A DNA stretch of 64,000 bases, taken from Rhodoferax sp. (GTDB lineage Bacteria; Pseudomonadota; Gammaproteobacteria; Burkholderiales; Burkholderiaceae_C). Location: NCBI RefSeq assembly GCF_028689295.1, contig NZ_JAQTWL010000012.1, positions 1 to 64,000 of the forward strand. The letters are read 5' to 3'. Below the pieces are notes generated by a model that ran no database searches, had not been told where the DNA came from, and saw only the letters and a program-made list of their open reading frames with translations. This document shows positions 25,134-35,149 of the stretch, piece after piece. Positions within the stretch are counted from its first letter, which is position 1. Each line of letters starts with the position of its first letter. The position numbers and the translations under genes were made by a program.

Positions 25134-26062
25134 TGGCTACGCAAATGTCGCGCTCCGAAGAACTCAGGGCGATCATCAAACTACATAAGCGCTGGGACCT
25201 GATTTTTGCCGCAGTAGGGATTCTGGCTATCGCGATTGCCATCTTTACCCTGCTGGCTTTGTTTGGCCAGATGGTGATGGATGGCGCACCGCGCATCACG
25301 GCCGAGTTCTTTACCAACTTTCCGTCGCGACGGGCGGGACAGGCTGGCATTTTGTCGGCGTGGGTCGGTTCGTTTTTTGTCATGCTTGTCACCGCCTTGT
25401 TTGCCATTCCGGTGGGCATTGCCAGCGCCATCTACCTGGAAGAATACGCCCGCAAGAATTGGTTTACCGATGTCATCGAAATCAACATCAGCAACCTTGC
25501 CGGTGTGCCGTCGATTGTTTACGGTTTGCTGGCGCTGGGGCTGTTTGTCTATACCTTCGGCTTCGGGCAAAGCATTTTGTCTGCCGGCTTGACGCTGGCA
25601 CTGCTGATTTTGCCGATTGTGATTGTCACCACCCGTGAGGCCTTGCGCTCCATCCCGCAGGTAGTGCGCGAGGGAGCTTATGCCTGCGGCGCCACCAAAT
25701 GGCAGGTGGTCAGCGACCACCTGGTGCCCTACAGCATGCCGGGTATCCTGACAGGTGTGATCATCGGCTTGTCGCGCGCCATCGGCGAGACGGCGCCCAT
25801 CATCACCATTGGGGCCTTGACGTTTATCGCCTTTTTGCCACCCGTGCCGTTTACTGGCGAACCGGCGGCGGGCATGTTCGACTGGCTGTTTTCGCCGTTC
25901 ACCGTCATGCCGATCCAGATTTTCAACTGGACCTCACGGCCCGACCCGGCGTTTCATGCCAATGCGGCCGCTGCCAGCCTGGTGCTGGTGGTGCTGACGC
26001 TTGGCATGAACGCGCTGGCCATCTGGCTGCGATACCGCCTGCGCAAGAACATCAAGTGGTAA
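25133..26062 (+). CDS. pstA: phosphate ABC transporter permease PstA
   Basis: Second Pst permease, 309 residues. It shows six predicted TM segments, [19 protein letters not shown] and the ABC-permease coupling loop [20 protein letters not shown], then [23 protein letters not shown] 25133 lies within the pstC stop (TGATG), so translation is coupled; the TTG one codon earlier is not preferred. Followed 23 nt later by pstB. Confidence 0.95.
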   Translation: MATQMSRSEELRAIIKLHKRWDLIFAAVGILAIAIAIFTLLALFGQMVMDGAPRITAEFFTNFPSRRAGQAGILSAWVGSFFVMLVTALFAIPVGIASAIYLEEYARKNWFTDVIEINISNLAGVPSIVYGLLALGLFVYTFGFGQSILSAGLTLALLILPIVIVTTREALRSIPQVVREGAYACGATKWQVVSDHLVPYSMPGILTGVIIGLSRAIGETAPIITIGALTFIAFLPPVPFTGEPAAGMFDWLFSPFTVMPIQIFNWTSRPDPAFHANAAAASLVLVVLTLGMNALAIWLRYRLRKNIKW

Positions 26063-26085
26063 AACCTTTAAAGAGAAACTTAGCT

Positions 26086-26880
26086 ATGTCTTCTACCATC
26101 ACGCTTCCGGACAGTCCGCCAGTTTTGAAAGCCGAATCGAAAGATCTTGATTTTTATTACAGCGATTTCAAAGCCCTCAAAGGTGTTTCGATGCCGGTTT
26201 ACGAGAACCGTGTCACTGCCCTGATCGGTCCCAGCGGTTGCGGCAAGTCCACTTACCTGCGCTGCTTCAACCGCATGCACGATCTCTATCCGGGGCACCG
26301 CTATGACGGCAAAATCGAACTGCACCCGGATGATGTCGATATTCTGGATGCTTCGGTGGACCCGATCGAGGTGCGCATGCGCATTTCCATGGTGTTCCAG
26401 AAACCCAATCCTTTTCCCAAATCCATTTTCGAAAATGTGGCTTACGGCTTGCGGGTGCGCGGTGAAAAATCAGAAACCTACATCGAAGACAAGGTGGAGG
26501 CAGCGCTCAAGGCTGCTGCCATCTGGAACGAGGTGAAGGACCGCATTGCCGAACCGGCAACCAACCTGTCGGGCGGGCAGCAACAGCGCCTTTGCATTGC
26601 CCGGTCGCTGGCCACCGACCCTGAAATCATCCTGTTTGACGAGCCCACTTCAGCGCTGGACCCGATTGCAACCGGTAGCATTGAAGAACTCATCAGTGAG
26701 ATCAAAAGCAAGGTGACGATCCTGATCGTCACCCACAACATGCAGCAGGCAGCGCGTGTGTCCGATTTTGTGGCTTATATGTACCTGGGCGAGATGGTCG
26801 AATATGGTCAAACCACTGACATTTTCATGAAGCCCAAGCGTCAGGAAACCGAAGACTATATTACCGGCCGTTTTGGTTAA
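26086..26880 (+). CDS. pstB: phosphate ABC transporter ATP-binding protein PstB
   Basis: The 264-residue ATPase drives phosphate import. It has Walker [11 protein letters not shown]-loop [20 protein letters not shown], signature [17 protein letters not shown], Walker [13 protein letters not shown] and the switch His in [14 protein letters not shown]. All motifs are intact. AAAGAGAAA precedes ATG 26086; the longer frame overlaps pstA out of frame and is ignored. Confidence 0.97.
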   Translation: MSSTITLPDSPPVLKAESKDLDFYYSDFKALKGVSMPVYENRVTALIGPSGCGKSTYLRCFNRMHDLYPGHRYDGKIELHPDDVDILDASVDPIEVRMRISMVFQKPNPFPKSIFENVAYGLRVRGEKSETYIEDKVEAALKAAAIWNEVKDRIAEPATNLSGGQQQRLCIARSLATDPEIILFDEPTSALDPIATGSIEELISEIKSKVTILIVTHNMQQAARVSDFVAYMYLGEMVEYGQTTDIFMKPKRQETEDYITGRFG

Positions 26881-26897
26881 GCAACAAGGATATTGCC

Positions 26898-27599
26898 ATG
26901 AGTGAAAAACATTTATCAAGCCAATTCGACAGTGAACTCGGCGCCGTCTCCACCCGTGTCATGGAACTGGGTGGCTTGGTCGAATCGCAGATTCGCCAGG
27001 CCATTTATGCCTTGTCGCAGTTCAGCGTCGAGGTGGCCGACCAGGTCACTGAGACCGAGACCCGGGTCAATGCCATGGAGGTCGATATCGACCGTGAACT
27101 CTCCAGTATCATTGCCAGGCGTCAGCCCACAGCGCGCGATTTGCGCCTGCTGATTGCCATCTCCAAGGCGACTGCCAACCTGGAGCGGGTGGGCGATGAA
27201 GCCGCAAAAATTGCCCGCATGGTGCGCTCCATCATCCAGAGCGGCGCACCGCGCTCGCTGCCGTCGCTGGAGTTGCGCGTGGCCGCCGACTTGGCCTCAG
27301 GCTTATTGCGCAAGGCGCTGGATGCCTTTGCCCGGCTCGACACCACGGCCGCACTGGCCATTCTTAAAGAAGACGACCTGATCGACAAGGAGTTCGACGG
27401 TTTTGTGCGCAAGCTCATCACTTACATGATGGAAGATCCGCGCATGATTTCGCCCAGCCTGGACCTGCTTTTTTTGGCCAAGGCGATTGAGCGCATTGGC
27501 GATCACGCCAAAAATATTGCCGAACTGATCATCTATATTGTCAAAGGAACCGATATTCGCCATGCACCCATGGCGGAAATTGAGTCGGTGGTGAAATGA
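26898..27599 (+). CDS. phoU: phosphate signalling regulator PhoU
   Basis: The 233-residue all-helical protein links the Pst transporter to PhoR and holds the system off when phosphate is plentiful. Two PhoU repeats are visible; the metal-binding type segments include ISKATANLERVGDEAAKIAR and LFLAKAIERIGDHAKNIAEL. AAGGA lies upstream of the ATG. The stop overlaps the phoB start (ATGA). Confidence 0.95.
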   Translation: MSEKHLSSQFDSELGAVSTRVMELGGLVESQIRQAIYALSQFSVEVADQVTETETRVNAMEVDIDRELSSIIARRQPTARDLRLLIAISKATANLERVGDEAAKIARMVRSIIQSGAPRSLPSLELRVAADLASGLLRKALDAFARLDTTAALAILKEDDLIDKEFDGFVRKLITYMMEDPRMISPSLDLLFLAKAIERIGDHAKNIAELIIYIVKGTDIRHAPMAEIESVVK

Positions 27600-28303
27600 G
27601 ACGTTTGCCCGGTGTGCTGATCGTTGAAGATGAGCCTGCCATCGCCGAGCTGATTTCGGTCAATCTGCGCCACAACGGGTTTCGGCCGATCTGGGCCATG
27701 GACAGCACCTCGGCGCAAGCGGAGTTGGATAACACGCTGCCTGATGTGATCTTGCTCGACTGGATGTTGCCCGGCGAAAGTGGGCTGGCATTGGCCAGGC
27801 GCTGGCGCGCGCACCCCCGCACCAAAGCCATCCCCATCATCATGCTGACTGCGCGCGGCGACGAGGTGGACCGGGTGGCGGGGCTCGATGCTGGTGCCGA
27901 CGACTACATTGCCAAACCGTTCTCTACCAAGGAACTGCTGGCGCGCATGCGTGCCGTGCTGCGCCGACGCGCGCCCGAGCGTGACGCTGGTGTGGTGACG
28001 CTTGGCGAACTGAGTCTTGATGCAGCCACTTACCGCGTCACCTACCAGGGGCAGTTGCTGAAGCTGGGTCCCACCGAGTTCAAGCTGTTGCATTACCTGA
28101 TGAGCCACGCCGAACGCGTTCACAGCCGTTCCCAGTTGCTCGACAAGGTCTGGGGCGACCACGTGTTCATTGAGGAGCGGACGGTCGATGTGCACGTCAA
28201 GCGCCTGCGCGAGGCGCTGGGCGAGGCCGGCCAGTTGGTGGAAACCGTGCGTGGCGCCGGCTATCGCCTGACTGCGCAAACGGTGCTGGCAAAACCGGCC
28301 TGA
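27596..28303 (+). CDS. phoB: phosphate regulon response regulator PhoB
   Basis: The 235-residue protein activates the Pho regulon. The receiver domain (about 1-122) has the acidic pair in VLIVEDEPAIAELI, phosphoacceptor Asp55 in VILLDWMLPGESGL, and the Lys in DYIAKPFSTKEL. The winged-helix DNA-binding domain (about 135-225) ends with ERTVDVHVKRLREAL and GAGYRL. It overlaps phoU by 4 nt and precedes phoR by 13 nt. It is the likely reader of the PHO boxes noted here. Confidence 0.96.
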   Translation: MRRLPGVLIVEDEPAIAELISVNLRHNGFRPIWAMDSTSAQAELDNTLPDVILLDWMLPGESGLALARRWRAHPRTKAIPIIMLTARGDEVDRVAGLDAGADDYIAKPFSTKELLARMRAVLRRRAPERDAGVVTLGELSLDAATYRVTYQGQLLKLGPTEFKLLHYLMSHAERVHSRSQLLDKVWGDHVFIEERTVDVHVKRLREALGEAGQLVETVRGAGYRLTAQTVLAKPA

Positions 28304-28316
28304 ACCGGGCGCACGC

Positions 28317-29741
28317 ATGCTGGGCCGCGTCATTTTCTTTTCGGGATGTTTGGCGGCAGGGGCTTTGCTGGGGTTTTGGCTTGATGAATATTGGCCTGAA
28401 TACGATGCGGTCCCGATTGGTCTGGTGCTTGCGGCCGCCATCTGGATAGTGCTGGACAGCGCCCGTGCCAGCCAGTTTCTGGTTTGGCTGCGCCGGGACC
28501 GCATGGCTGATGGCGGCCCAAAATCTGGCGTTTGGGGCGAATTCACCGACCGCGTCCGGCGCATGCTGCGTGAGCGGGAGCGCCAGACCAAAGAAAGTCA
28601 GGCGCGTCTGCAGGATTTCCTGTCTGCCTTGCAGGCCTCGCCCAACGGCGTCATGTTGCTCGATGGCGAGGCGCGCATCGAGTGGTGTAACCAGACTGCG
28701 GCTGCGCATTTTGGCCTTGATCCCCAGCGCGACCTGATGCAGACCATTGGCAATCTGGTGCGCGATCCGGGTTTTGTCAGCTATCTGGCGGCGCGCAATT
28801 TTGAGACCAGCCTGACCATGCCGGGTCGCGACAGCACGCCTTCGCATCCGGTCACGCTGTCGGTGCAGCTTCATCGGTATGGTGACGGGCGCAAATTGCT
28901 TTTGTCGCGCGACATTACGGCGCTTGATCAGGCCGAGGCCATGCGGCGCGATTTTGTGGCCAATGTGTCGCACGAAATTCGCACGCCCCTGACGGTGCTG
29001 GCGGGTTTTGTGGAGACCTTGCAGACCCTCAACCTCGACGAATCTGAGCGCCAGCAATACCTCGCCCTGATGGCGCAGCAGGCCGACCGGATGCAGACCC
29101 TGGTGAGCGATTTGTTGACACTCTCCAAGCTGGAAGGCAGTGTGCCGCCAGGTCTGGAGACGCGCGTGGCAGTGCCGGCAATGATGCGCCAGCTCAAGAA
29201 TGATGCTCTGGCGTTGTCGCATGTCATGGGGGCAGCCGGGGACACGGATCACCAGTTTGCATTCGAGTGCGCATTTGACGGCTATTTGGCAGGCGCTCCC
29301 AGCGAGCTGCTCAGTGCCTTGGGCAACCTGATCAGCAACGCGGTGCGATATACGCCGTCGGATGGGCGCATCAGCGTGAGCGTTCGCCAGCGCACGGATG
29401 GCTGCCTGGTCTTTTCGGTGGCCGATACCGGGCCTGGCATTGCCGCCGAGCACCTGGGTCGCCTGACCGAGCGCTTTTACCGCGTGGATCGAAGCCGTTC
29501 ACGCGAAACTGGTGGCACTGGCCTGGGCCTGGCCATCGTCAAGCATGTGGCGCAGCGCCATGGGGCCATCCTGTCAATCGAGAGCACAGTTGGCAAAGGC
29601 TCTGTATTTAGTCTGATTTTTCCGGGCTCGAGGGTGGTGCCGACCGCTGCTCTGGCTGACGCTGATACAGTTGCAGGGAGTCTTTCCGTTCTGCAGGATG
29701 TCCCAGCGAGCGCCGCAATTGCCAACTCGAACCCGGGGTGA
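28317..29741 (+). CDS. phoR: phosphate regulon sensor histidine kinase PhoR
   Basis: The 474-residue kinase phosphorylates PhoB under low phosphate. It has two N-terminal TM segments (about 5-20 and 33-47), a PAS-like region (about 100-200), the HisKA dimer with His219 in DFVANVSHEIRTPLTVLAG, and ATP-binding boxes NLISNAVRYTP, DTGPGIAAEHL and GGTGLGLAIVKHV. The kinase core ends near FSLIFPG; the last ~40 residues are an extra tail encoded where the gene overlaps the convergent membrane gene by 134 nt. Confidence 0.95.
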   Translation: MLGRVIFFSGCLAAGALLGFWLDEYWPEYDAVPIGLVLAAAIWIVLDSARASQFLVWLRRDRMADGGPKSGVWGEFTDRVRRMLRERERQTKESQARLQDFLSALQASPNGVMLLDGEARIEWCNQTAAAHFGLDPQRDLMQTIGNLVRDPGFVSYLAARNFETSLTMPGRDSTPSHPVTLSVQLHRYGDGRKLLLSRDITALDQAEAMRRDFVANVSHEIRTPLTVLAGFVETLQTLNLDESERQQYLALMAQQADRMQTLVSDLLTLSKLEGSVPPGLETRVAVPAMMRQLKNDALALSHVMGAAGDTDHQFAFECAFDGYLAGAPSELLSALGNLISNAVRYTPSDGRISVSVRQRTDGCLVFSVADTGPGIAAEHLGRLTERFYRVDRSRSRETGGTGLGLAIVKHVAQRHGAILSIESTVGKGSVFSLIFPGSRVVPTAALADADTVAGSLSVLQDVPASAAIANSNPG

Positions 29742-31353
29742 TGTCCGCGCGCCTGCTGGCCGCGCCAATGTCTGCGATCAACCATTGACACGGGCTTGTG
29801 GCATCGAGCGTTTGCAGCTCAAGCGCGCCATGGAATTGAAACGCCGCGATCTGGCTTCGGCTCAAGCCCAGCGTGGCCACGCAGCCGGGTGACTGCGGTA
29901 CCACAGCGATGACCAGTTTGACCATCGGTGCGTAGCTTCTGGCAAAGTCAAGCAAAGGCAAACACAGGGTCATCAGCAGCAGCCAGTTCAGGGCTACCCC
30001 TCCTGCAGGCAGCACCACGCTTTTCCAGATTGCCTTCCGGTGCCTGCCGACCCGCCATTTGACCAGCCAGACCCAGACCAGTGTGGCGCAGACAGCGATG
30101 ACAAACGGCGTCCATGAAAAGTGGTGGACAAAGCCGGGCGCCAGCCGCGCCACGTTGGCGGCTGGTTGTGCCGGCATGCCGGTCTGCATGGAAATCCAGA
30201 CCACCCAGATCACGAGCGCGCATCCAGTGAAAAAGACCAGGGTAAACCAGTCGATCAGCGCTCCCACGCTGCGACTCAGCGTGGGCAAGGCAAAGGCTGC
30301 CAACGCGGCCAAGGCCGGCAAGGCCAGAAGCAGCGAGCGATCGGCTGCGCTGGTGGTCAAGGTCGCCACACTGGCCACGGCGACAAACCAGATCGGCAAC
30401 CAGAGGTGCAACCCGGTGAAGCGCGCGCTCACAAGCTGGCGGCGCCAGCGCCAAAGCGTCAGGATGGCCAACGGCCAGGCAGGCCAGGTAAACCACAAAA
30501 AAAGTTGCCCCAGGCTTTGCCATTCGGCGAGGTTGGCTCGGGGTAATTCAATCCGCCAGCGCCATAAATTCAAAATGGTGGCCACCACGGCAGACGCGAT
30601 GGCCAACGCAACCAGCCCCGTTGCCCCAAATTTCATTTGCGCCGCATTGGTGGTGTCGGTCGGTGGTGCCAGCAGATAAAGGCTGGCGCTGCCCAGCCCC
30701 AAAGCCAGAGCCATGGAAGGTGCGCCCGACAGCATGAGCCCCAACAGCGCCACACCGGCGCTGACTCCGGATGCCCACGGGCGGTAGGGCAGGGCAGCCG
30801 TGGCGTAAAACAGCAGGGACGTGAAGCACAACTGTGTCAGCGCGGGGGTTGTTTCATGGGCCAGTTGTGCCAGCCCCAGGCAGGCAATGAAGGCCAGCAA
30901 AGCGCCATCGGCGATGGCGCGTGCGTAGTCCGTCGGGTGGGCTTCGCCGCCAAAGGCAAAGGCCACCGGCTGTGCCTTCGGATTGCGCGCCAGGTAGTAG
31001 GTGCCGTACCAAGTGGCCATCAGCGCCAGCGCCAGCAATAGCATGAAAGGGAAACGCGCGACCAGATCAGGGGGCAGCCAGCGGGGAGCCAGTTGCAAGG
31101 TCCAGGCACCCAGCCAGTAGGGCAGCAAGGCATCCACGTCAGGACTCAAGCCACCCAGAGTTGGCTGCCACCAGTCAGAGGCACCACGGGCCAGCTCCGC
31201 CATGTAGCCGAAGGTGGTGATGTCGTTGTACTTCCAGGGAACACGCCCCAGAAAACCGGGCAATATGTAAGCTATGCAAAACAGCAGCAGCGCCGGGCGC
31301 GGCAAGCGCTTGACAGCAGCTTGAGCAACGATGGCGGGGGTGGGCTGATTCAC
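29608..31353 (-). CDS. multi-pass membrane protein, glycosyltransferase-like
   Basis: The 581-residue protein has about 11-13 hydrophobic segments. The start, an N-terminal helix then FLGRVPWKYNDITTFGYMAE with acidic residues in the first loop, recalls the ArnT/PMT-type (GT83/GT39) lipid-linked sugar transferases, but I see no firm motif. A soluble C-terminal part of ~100 residues follows. Its 3' end overlaps the end of phoR on the opposite strand. Function is tentative. Confidence 0.6.
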   Translation of the reverse strand: MNQPTPAIVAQAAVKRLPRPALLLFCIAYILPGFLGRVPWKYNDITTFGYMAELARGASDWWQPTLGGLSPDVDALLPYWLGAWTLQLAPRWLPPDLVARFPFMLLLALALMATWYGTYYLARNPKAQPVAFAFGGEAHPTDYARAIADGALLAFIACLGLAQLAHETTPALTQLCFTSLLFYATAALPYRPWASGVSAGVALLGLMLSGAPSMALALGLGSASLYLLAPPTDTTNAAQMKFGATGLVALAIASAVVATILNLWRWRIELPRANLAEWQSLGQLFLWFTWPAWPLAILTLWRWRRQLVSARFTGLHLWLPIWFVAVASVATLTTSAADRSLLLALPALAALAAFALPTLSRSVGALIDWFTLVFFTGCALVIWVVWISMQTGMPAQPAANVARLAPGFVHHFSWTPFVIAVCATLVWVWLVKWRVGRHRKAIWKSVVLPAGGVALNWLLLMTLCLPLLDFARSYAPMVKLVIAVVPQSPGCVATLGLSRSQIAAFQFHGALELQTLDATSPCQWLIADIGAASRRADITPGSSWQLRRSLGHPAERKDSLQLYQRQPEQRSAPPSSPEKSD

Positions 31354-31390
31354 GGCGAGCGCTGGTTAAAGAGAGCTTTGATCAGTGCAA

Positions 31391-31425
31391 AGAAAAAGGC
31401 AGCGCGGCGTGACCCGGCTGCCTTT
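31391..31425 (-). terminator. intrinsic terminator downstream of rpmE2
   Basis: On the minus strand AAAGGCAGC pairs with GCTGCCTTT (9 bp) and TTTTTCTTT runs from the end of the stem. It lies just after the rpmE2 stop and before the glycosyltransferase-like gene. Confidence 0.8.
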
Positions 31426-31446
31426 GGCAAAGCGCTTTTTTGCGGC

Positions 31447-31704
31447 TTACTTGGCCGCGGTTTTGCCGAAGCGGTTGCGGAAGCGTTCCACGCGGCCACC
31501 CATGTTGTCCACCGATTTTTGTGTGCCGGTGTAGAAGGGGTGTGATTCGCTGGAGGTGTCAAGCTTGAAGAGCGGAAGTTCGCGGCCATCTTCCATTTTG
31601 ATCATTTCTTTGGCGTTGGCGCAGGAGCGCGTCACGAATTTGAAACCATTGGACGAGTCCAGGAAACAAACGTCGCGGTAATTGGGGTGAATGCCTTCTT
31701 TCAT
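31447..31704 (-). CDS. rpmE2: 50S ribosomal protein L31 type B
   Basis: The 85-residue protein matches L31 type B: MKEGIHPNYRDVCFLDSSNG, then a ~9-residue insert and SSESHPFYTGTQKSVDNMGG, ending in VERFRNRFG. It lacks the CxxC zinc pair of the type A form, as expected for the zinc-independent version. The frame is open upstream, but ATG 31704 gives the family start. A terminator follows. Confidence 0.95.
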   Translation of the reverse strand: MKEGIHPNYRDVCFLDSSNGFKFVTRSCANAKEMIKMEDGRELPLFKLDTSSESHPFYTGTQKSVDNMGGRVERFRNRFGKTAAK

Positions 31705-31825
31705 GTGTTCTCCATCAGATGCGTTAGCCGCGTCAGCCCTTGCGCAACCCATTGCGCAATTCAAAGCCGCTCGTACTTTTCGCTAAAAACCAGTGATTAT
31801 AGAGCAGCCGAAGGGCCTGCATTGA

Positions 31826-33088
31826 TTAACCGCCGCGACGCATCATGTCGAAGAACTCGCTGTTGTTCTTGGTGGCTCGCATTTGCTTGAGCACCATTTC
31901 CATCGACTCGATCTCGTCCATGTTGTACAAAAACTGGCGCAGGATGCGCGTTTTTTGCAGAATGTCGGGCGCCAACAAGAGCTCTTCGCGGCGGGTGCCG
32001 CTGCGGTTGAGCTGGATCGACGGGAACACGCGCTTTTCGTACAAGCGCCGGTCCAGATGAATTTCGCTGTTGCCGGTGCCTTTGAATTCTTCAAAGATCA
32101 CCTCGTCCATGCGGCTGCCGGTGTCAACCAGGGCTGTGGCGATGATGGTAAGTGACCCGCCTTCTTCCACATTGCGCGCGGCACCCAAAAAGCGTTTCGG
32201 GCGCTGCAGCGCGTTGGAGTCCACGCCACCGGTGAGCACCTTGCCGCTGGAGGGCACGACGTTGTTGTAGGCGCGCGCCAGGCGGGTGATGGAGTCGAGC
32301 AGAATCACCACGTCTTTTTTCAGTTCGACCAGGCGTTTGGCCCGCTCGATCACCATTTCGGCGACGTGCACGTGGCGCGCGGCGGGTTCGTCAAAGGTCG
32401 AGGCAATTACCTCGCCCTTGACGGTGCGCTGCATCTCGGTCACTTCTTCCGGGCGCTCATCGACCAACAGCACCATCATGTAAATGTCGGGGTAATTGGC
32501 AGCAATGGCGTGCGCAATGTGCTGCATCATCACCGTTTTGCCGCTCTTGGGTGGTGCCACCAACAGGGCACGCTGACCTTTGCCGATGGGGGCAATGATG
32601 TCGATGATGCGCCCGGTGATGTTTTCTTCGCCCTTGATGTCGCGCTCCAGGCGCATCTGCACATTGGGAAACAGCGGTGTCAGATTCTCGAACATCACCT
32701 TGTGTTTGTTGTCTTCGGGGCCGCCACCGTTGACTTTTTCCAGCTTGTTCAAGGCAAAGTAGCGCTCGCCGTCCTTGGGTGTGCGCACTTCGCCCTCGAT
32801 CATGTCGCCGGTGTGCAGGTTGAAGCGTCGCACTTGGCTCGGGCTGATGTAGATGTCGTCTGTGCTGGCGGTGTAGCTGGTGTCGGGGCTGCGCAAAAAG
32901 CCAAAACCGTCAGGCAATATTTCCAGCACGCCATCGGCAAAAATCTGCTCACCGGCCCGCGCGCGCTTCTTGATGATGGCAAACATCAGCTCCTGCTTGC
33001 GCATGCGGCCCGTGTTTTCGATCTCAAGATCTTCGGCTTGTTTGAGGACTTCTGACACGTGCAGTGCCTTGAGTTCGTTTAAATGCAT
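31826..33088 (-). CDS. rho: transcription termination factor Rho
   Basis: The 420-residue hexameric RNA helicase ends untranslated transcripts. The N-terminal domain contains the Rho start [15 protein letters not shown] and the RNA-binding [14 protein letters not shown] region; the ATPase part has [15 protein letters not shown] (P-loop), [14 protein letters not shown] (Walker B) and ITRLARAYN with the R-loop. Length is standard. No ORF of note lies in the 209 nt between it and trxA. Confidence 0.98.
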   Translation of the reverse strand: MHLNELKALHVSEVLKQAEDLEIENTGRMRKQELMFAIIKKRARAGEQIFADGVLEILPDGFGFLRSPDTSYTASTDDIYISPSQVRRFNLHTGDMIEGEVRTPKDGERYFALNKLEKVNGGGPEDNKHKVMFENLTPLFPNVQMRLERDIKGEENITGRIIDIIAPIGKGQRALLVAPPKSGKTVMMQHIAHAIAANYPDIYMMVLLVDERPEEVTEMQRTVKGEVIASTFDEPAARHVHVAEMVIERAKRLVELKKDVVILLDSITRLARAYNNVVPSSGKVLTGGVDSNALQRPKRFLGAARNVEEGGSLTIIATALVDTGSRMDEVIFEEFKGTGNSEIHLDRRLYEKRVFPSIQLNRSGTRREELLLAPDILQKTRILRQFLYNMDEIESMEMVLKQMRATKNNSEFFDMMRRGG

Positions 33089-33297
33089 GAATTAGCTCAG
33101 TGGGTGATTGGAATCTGCCGGGAGGGAAATGGTTTGGCGCTAAGGACTTGTGAGGATTCAAGTCGCATCGGCTTTGCGCCTGTGGTTCAAGCTGACCCTT
33201 GGTGAGGGAGAGCGAATGCTGAGAATTATGACAGGAAAAAGTCCCGGCGCGGATGGCCGGTCCCAGAGCAGATGCGCGGCACCTGCAAGAAATCGGC

Positions 33298-33630
33298 TCA
33301 GGCCAATTGCTGATCGATGAAAGCGGTGAGCTGGGCTTTGCTCATGGCGCCCACTTTGGTGGCTGCCAACTGGCCGCCTTTGAAGATCATCAAGGTGGGA
33401 ATTCCGCGAATGCCGAATTTGGCCGGTATGTCGCGGTTCTCATCGACATTCATCTTGGCGATCTGCAATTTGCCTTCGTAGGCCGTCGATACTTCGTCCA
33501 GGATCGGTGCAATCATTTTGCACGGACCGCACCATTCGGCCCAGTAATCCACCAGCACGGGAACATCGGCTTTGAGCACATCGCCTTCGAACGATGCATC
33601 GGACACATGTTTGATCAGTTCACTGGCCAT
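33298..33630 (-). CDS. trxA: thioredoxin
   Basis: The 110-residue redox protein has the active site [13 protein letters not shown] with Cys pair WCGPC, the buried Asp in VLVDYWAE and the cis-Pro in [14 protein letters not shown]. It reduces disulfides in cytoplasmic proteins. Placement upstream of rho matches many betaproteobacteria. Confidence 0.98.
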   Translation of the reverse strand: MASELIKHVSDASFEGDVLKADVPVLVDYWAEWCGPCKMIAPILDEVSTAYEGKLQIAKMNVDENRDIPAKFGIRGIPTLMIFKGGQLAATKVGAMSKAQLTAFIDQQLA

Positions 33631-33719
33631 GGTTTTTTCCTAAAAAAAGGTTTTAAAAGAATACAGTGGGGAAATTGTGACAGAAACCAAATGAGTGCAT
33701 GCAAAATTCAGGTAGCAAG

Positions 33720-35000
33720 ATGAAGAAAGTAATGGTTGTCGGCGCTGGTCCGGCAGGTTTGATGGCGGCTGAGGTTTTGTCCGGCGCAGGCGTTGCTGTG
33801 CAGCTGCTTGATGCCATGCCCAGTATTGGACGCAAGTTTTTGCTGGCTGGTAAAGGCGGGTTGAATTTGACGCATGCCGAACCTGCCGACCTGTTTGCCT
33901 CGCGCTATGGAAAGCGACGGCCGCAAATTGAGGCGCTGTTCAAATCATTTGATTCAACCAGCGTGCGTGACTGGGCGGCCTCGCTGGGCATCGACACTTT
34001 TGTGGGCAGTTCGGGACGTGTTTTCCCTGCCGACATGAAAGCTGCGCCGCTGTTGCGGGCCTGGCTGACGCGGCTGCGCCACCCCAAAGTTGGTCCGTCG
34101 GTGGAATTTTTGATGCGCCACCGCTGGATCGGGTGGCACCAGCCCGTGCCCCAGGCCACGGATGCTGGCGCGCAGGCTGGCAACAGCTGGCTTGACTTCG
34201 AAACGCCATATGGCCCGCTGCAGGTGCAGGCCGACGCTGTGGTGCTGGCACTCGGCGGCGCCAGTTGGGCGCGTCTGGGTTCCAACGGCGCCTGGGTGCC
34301 GTGGTTGCAGGCCAAGGGGGTGGACATGGCGCCGCTGCTGCCCGCCAACTGTGGCTTTGATGTGCAAAACGGCTGGAGCACGCACTTTGCCAGCCGCTTC
34401 GCGGGCCAACCGTTCAAGTCGGTGGCGATTGAATACACCAATAGCCAAGGTCACAAGTTTGCCCGCAGGGGAGAGTTTGTGGCCACGGCCTCCGGGGTCG
34501 AAGGCAGTCTGATCTATGCCGCATCAAGCTGGCTGCGCGATGACATCCTGGTGCATGGCACGGCCACATTCCAACTGGATTTGCTTCCTGGCTTGCCAAT
34601 GGAGCGGGTGCTGGCCGAGGTGCAACACCCGCGTGGCTCGCGCTCGCTGTCGAGCCACCTCAAGAGCCGCCTGCATATCGAGGGAATCAAGGCGGCCATC
34701 CTGCATGAATTGTTGAGCAAAGAACAAATGACCGACCCGCTTCAATTGGCCAAGGCGATCAAGGCTTTGCCGATCACCTTGGCGGCGGTGCGCCCGATCG
34801 ACGAAGCTATTAGCAGTGCCGGTGGCGTGCAGTTCGAGGCCATGACGGAGCAGCTGATGTTGGCGACTTTGCCGGGTATTTTTTGCGCCGGTGAAATGCT
34901 CGACTGGGAAGCGCCCACGGGCGGCTATTTGTTGACTGCCTGTCTGGCAAGCGGTTATTGCGCGGGACGGGGGGTTTTGGCATTTCTCGAAGAAAAATAA
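33720..35000 (+). CDS. NAD(P)/FAD-dependent flavoprotein (HI0933/YhiN-like, TIGR03862 type)
   Basis: The product (426 residues from ATG 33720; 433 from 33699) has the dinucleotide fold MKKVMVVGAGPAGLMAAEVL, the family RKFLLAGKGGLNLTHAEP segment, AVVLALGGASWARLG and a C-terminal GIFCAGEMLDWEAPTGGYLL. This is the HI0933-like flavoprotein family; the reaction is not known. AGGT before 33720 favours the second start. It stands opposite trxA. Confidence 0.88.
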   Translation: MKKVMVVGAGPAGLMAAEVLSGAGVAVQLLDAMPSIGRKFLLAGKGGLNLTHAEPADLFASRYGKRRPQIEALFKSFDSTSVRDWAASLGIDTFVGSSGRVFPADMKAAPLLRAWLTRLRHPKVGPSVEFLMRHRWIGWHQPVPQATDAGAQAGNSWLDFETPYGPLQVQADAVVLALGGASWARLGSNGAWVPWLQAKGVDMAPLLPANCGFDVQNGWSTHFASRFAGQPFKSVAIEYTNSQGHKFARRGEFVATASGVEGSLIYAASSWLRDDILVHGTATFQLDLLPGLPMERVLAEVQHPRGSRSLSSHLKSRLHIEGIKAAILHELLSKEQMTDPLQLAKAIKALPITLAAVRPIDEAISSAGGVQFEAMTEQLMLATLPGIFCAGEMLDWEAPTGGYLLTACLASGYCAGRGVLAFLEEK

Positions 35001-35149
35001 ACTTTCCCGGTTTGTCGGGAATGAGTAGTCCTTCCGGGTTCCTGATGCGCCTGTGCTTGCTATGGACCGGCTTGAACGGCAGTCAGGGTCATGCAAGCTC
35101 AACGTCCATAATTATGAATTCAGTTTTACATAACCACCGGAGACAGCCC

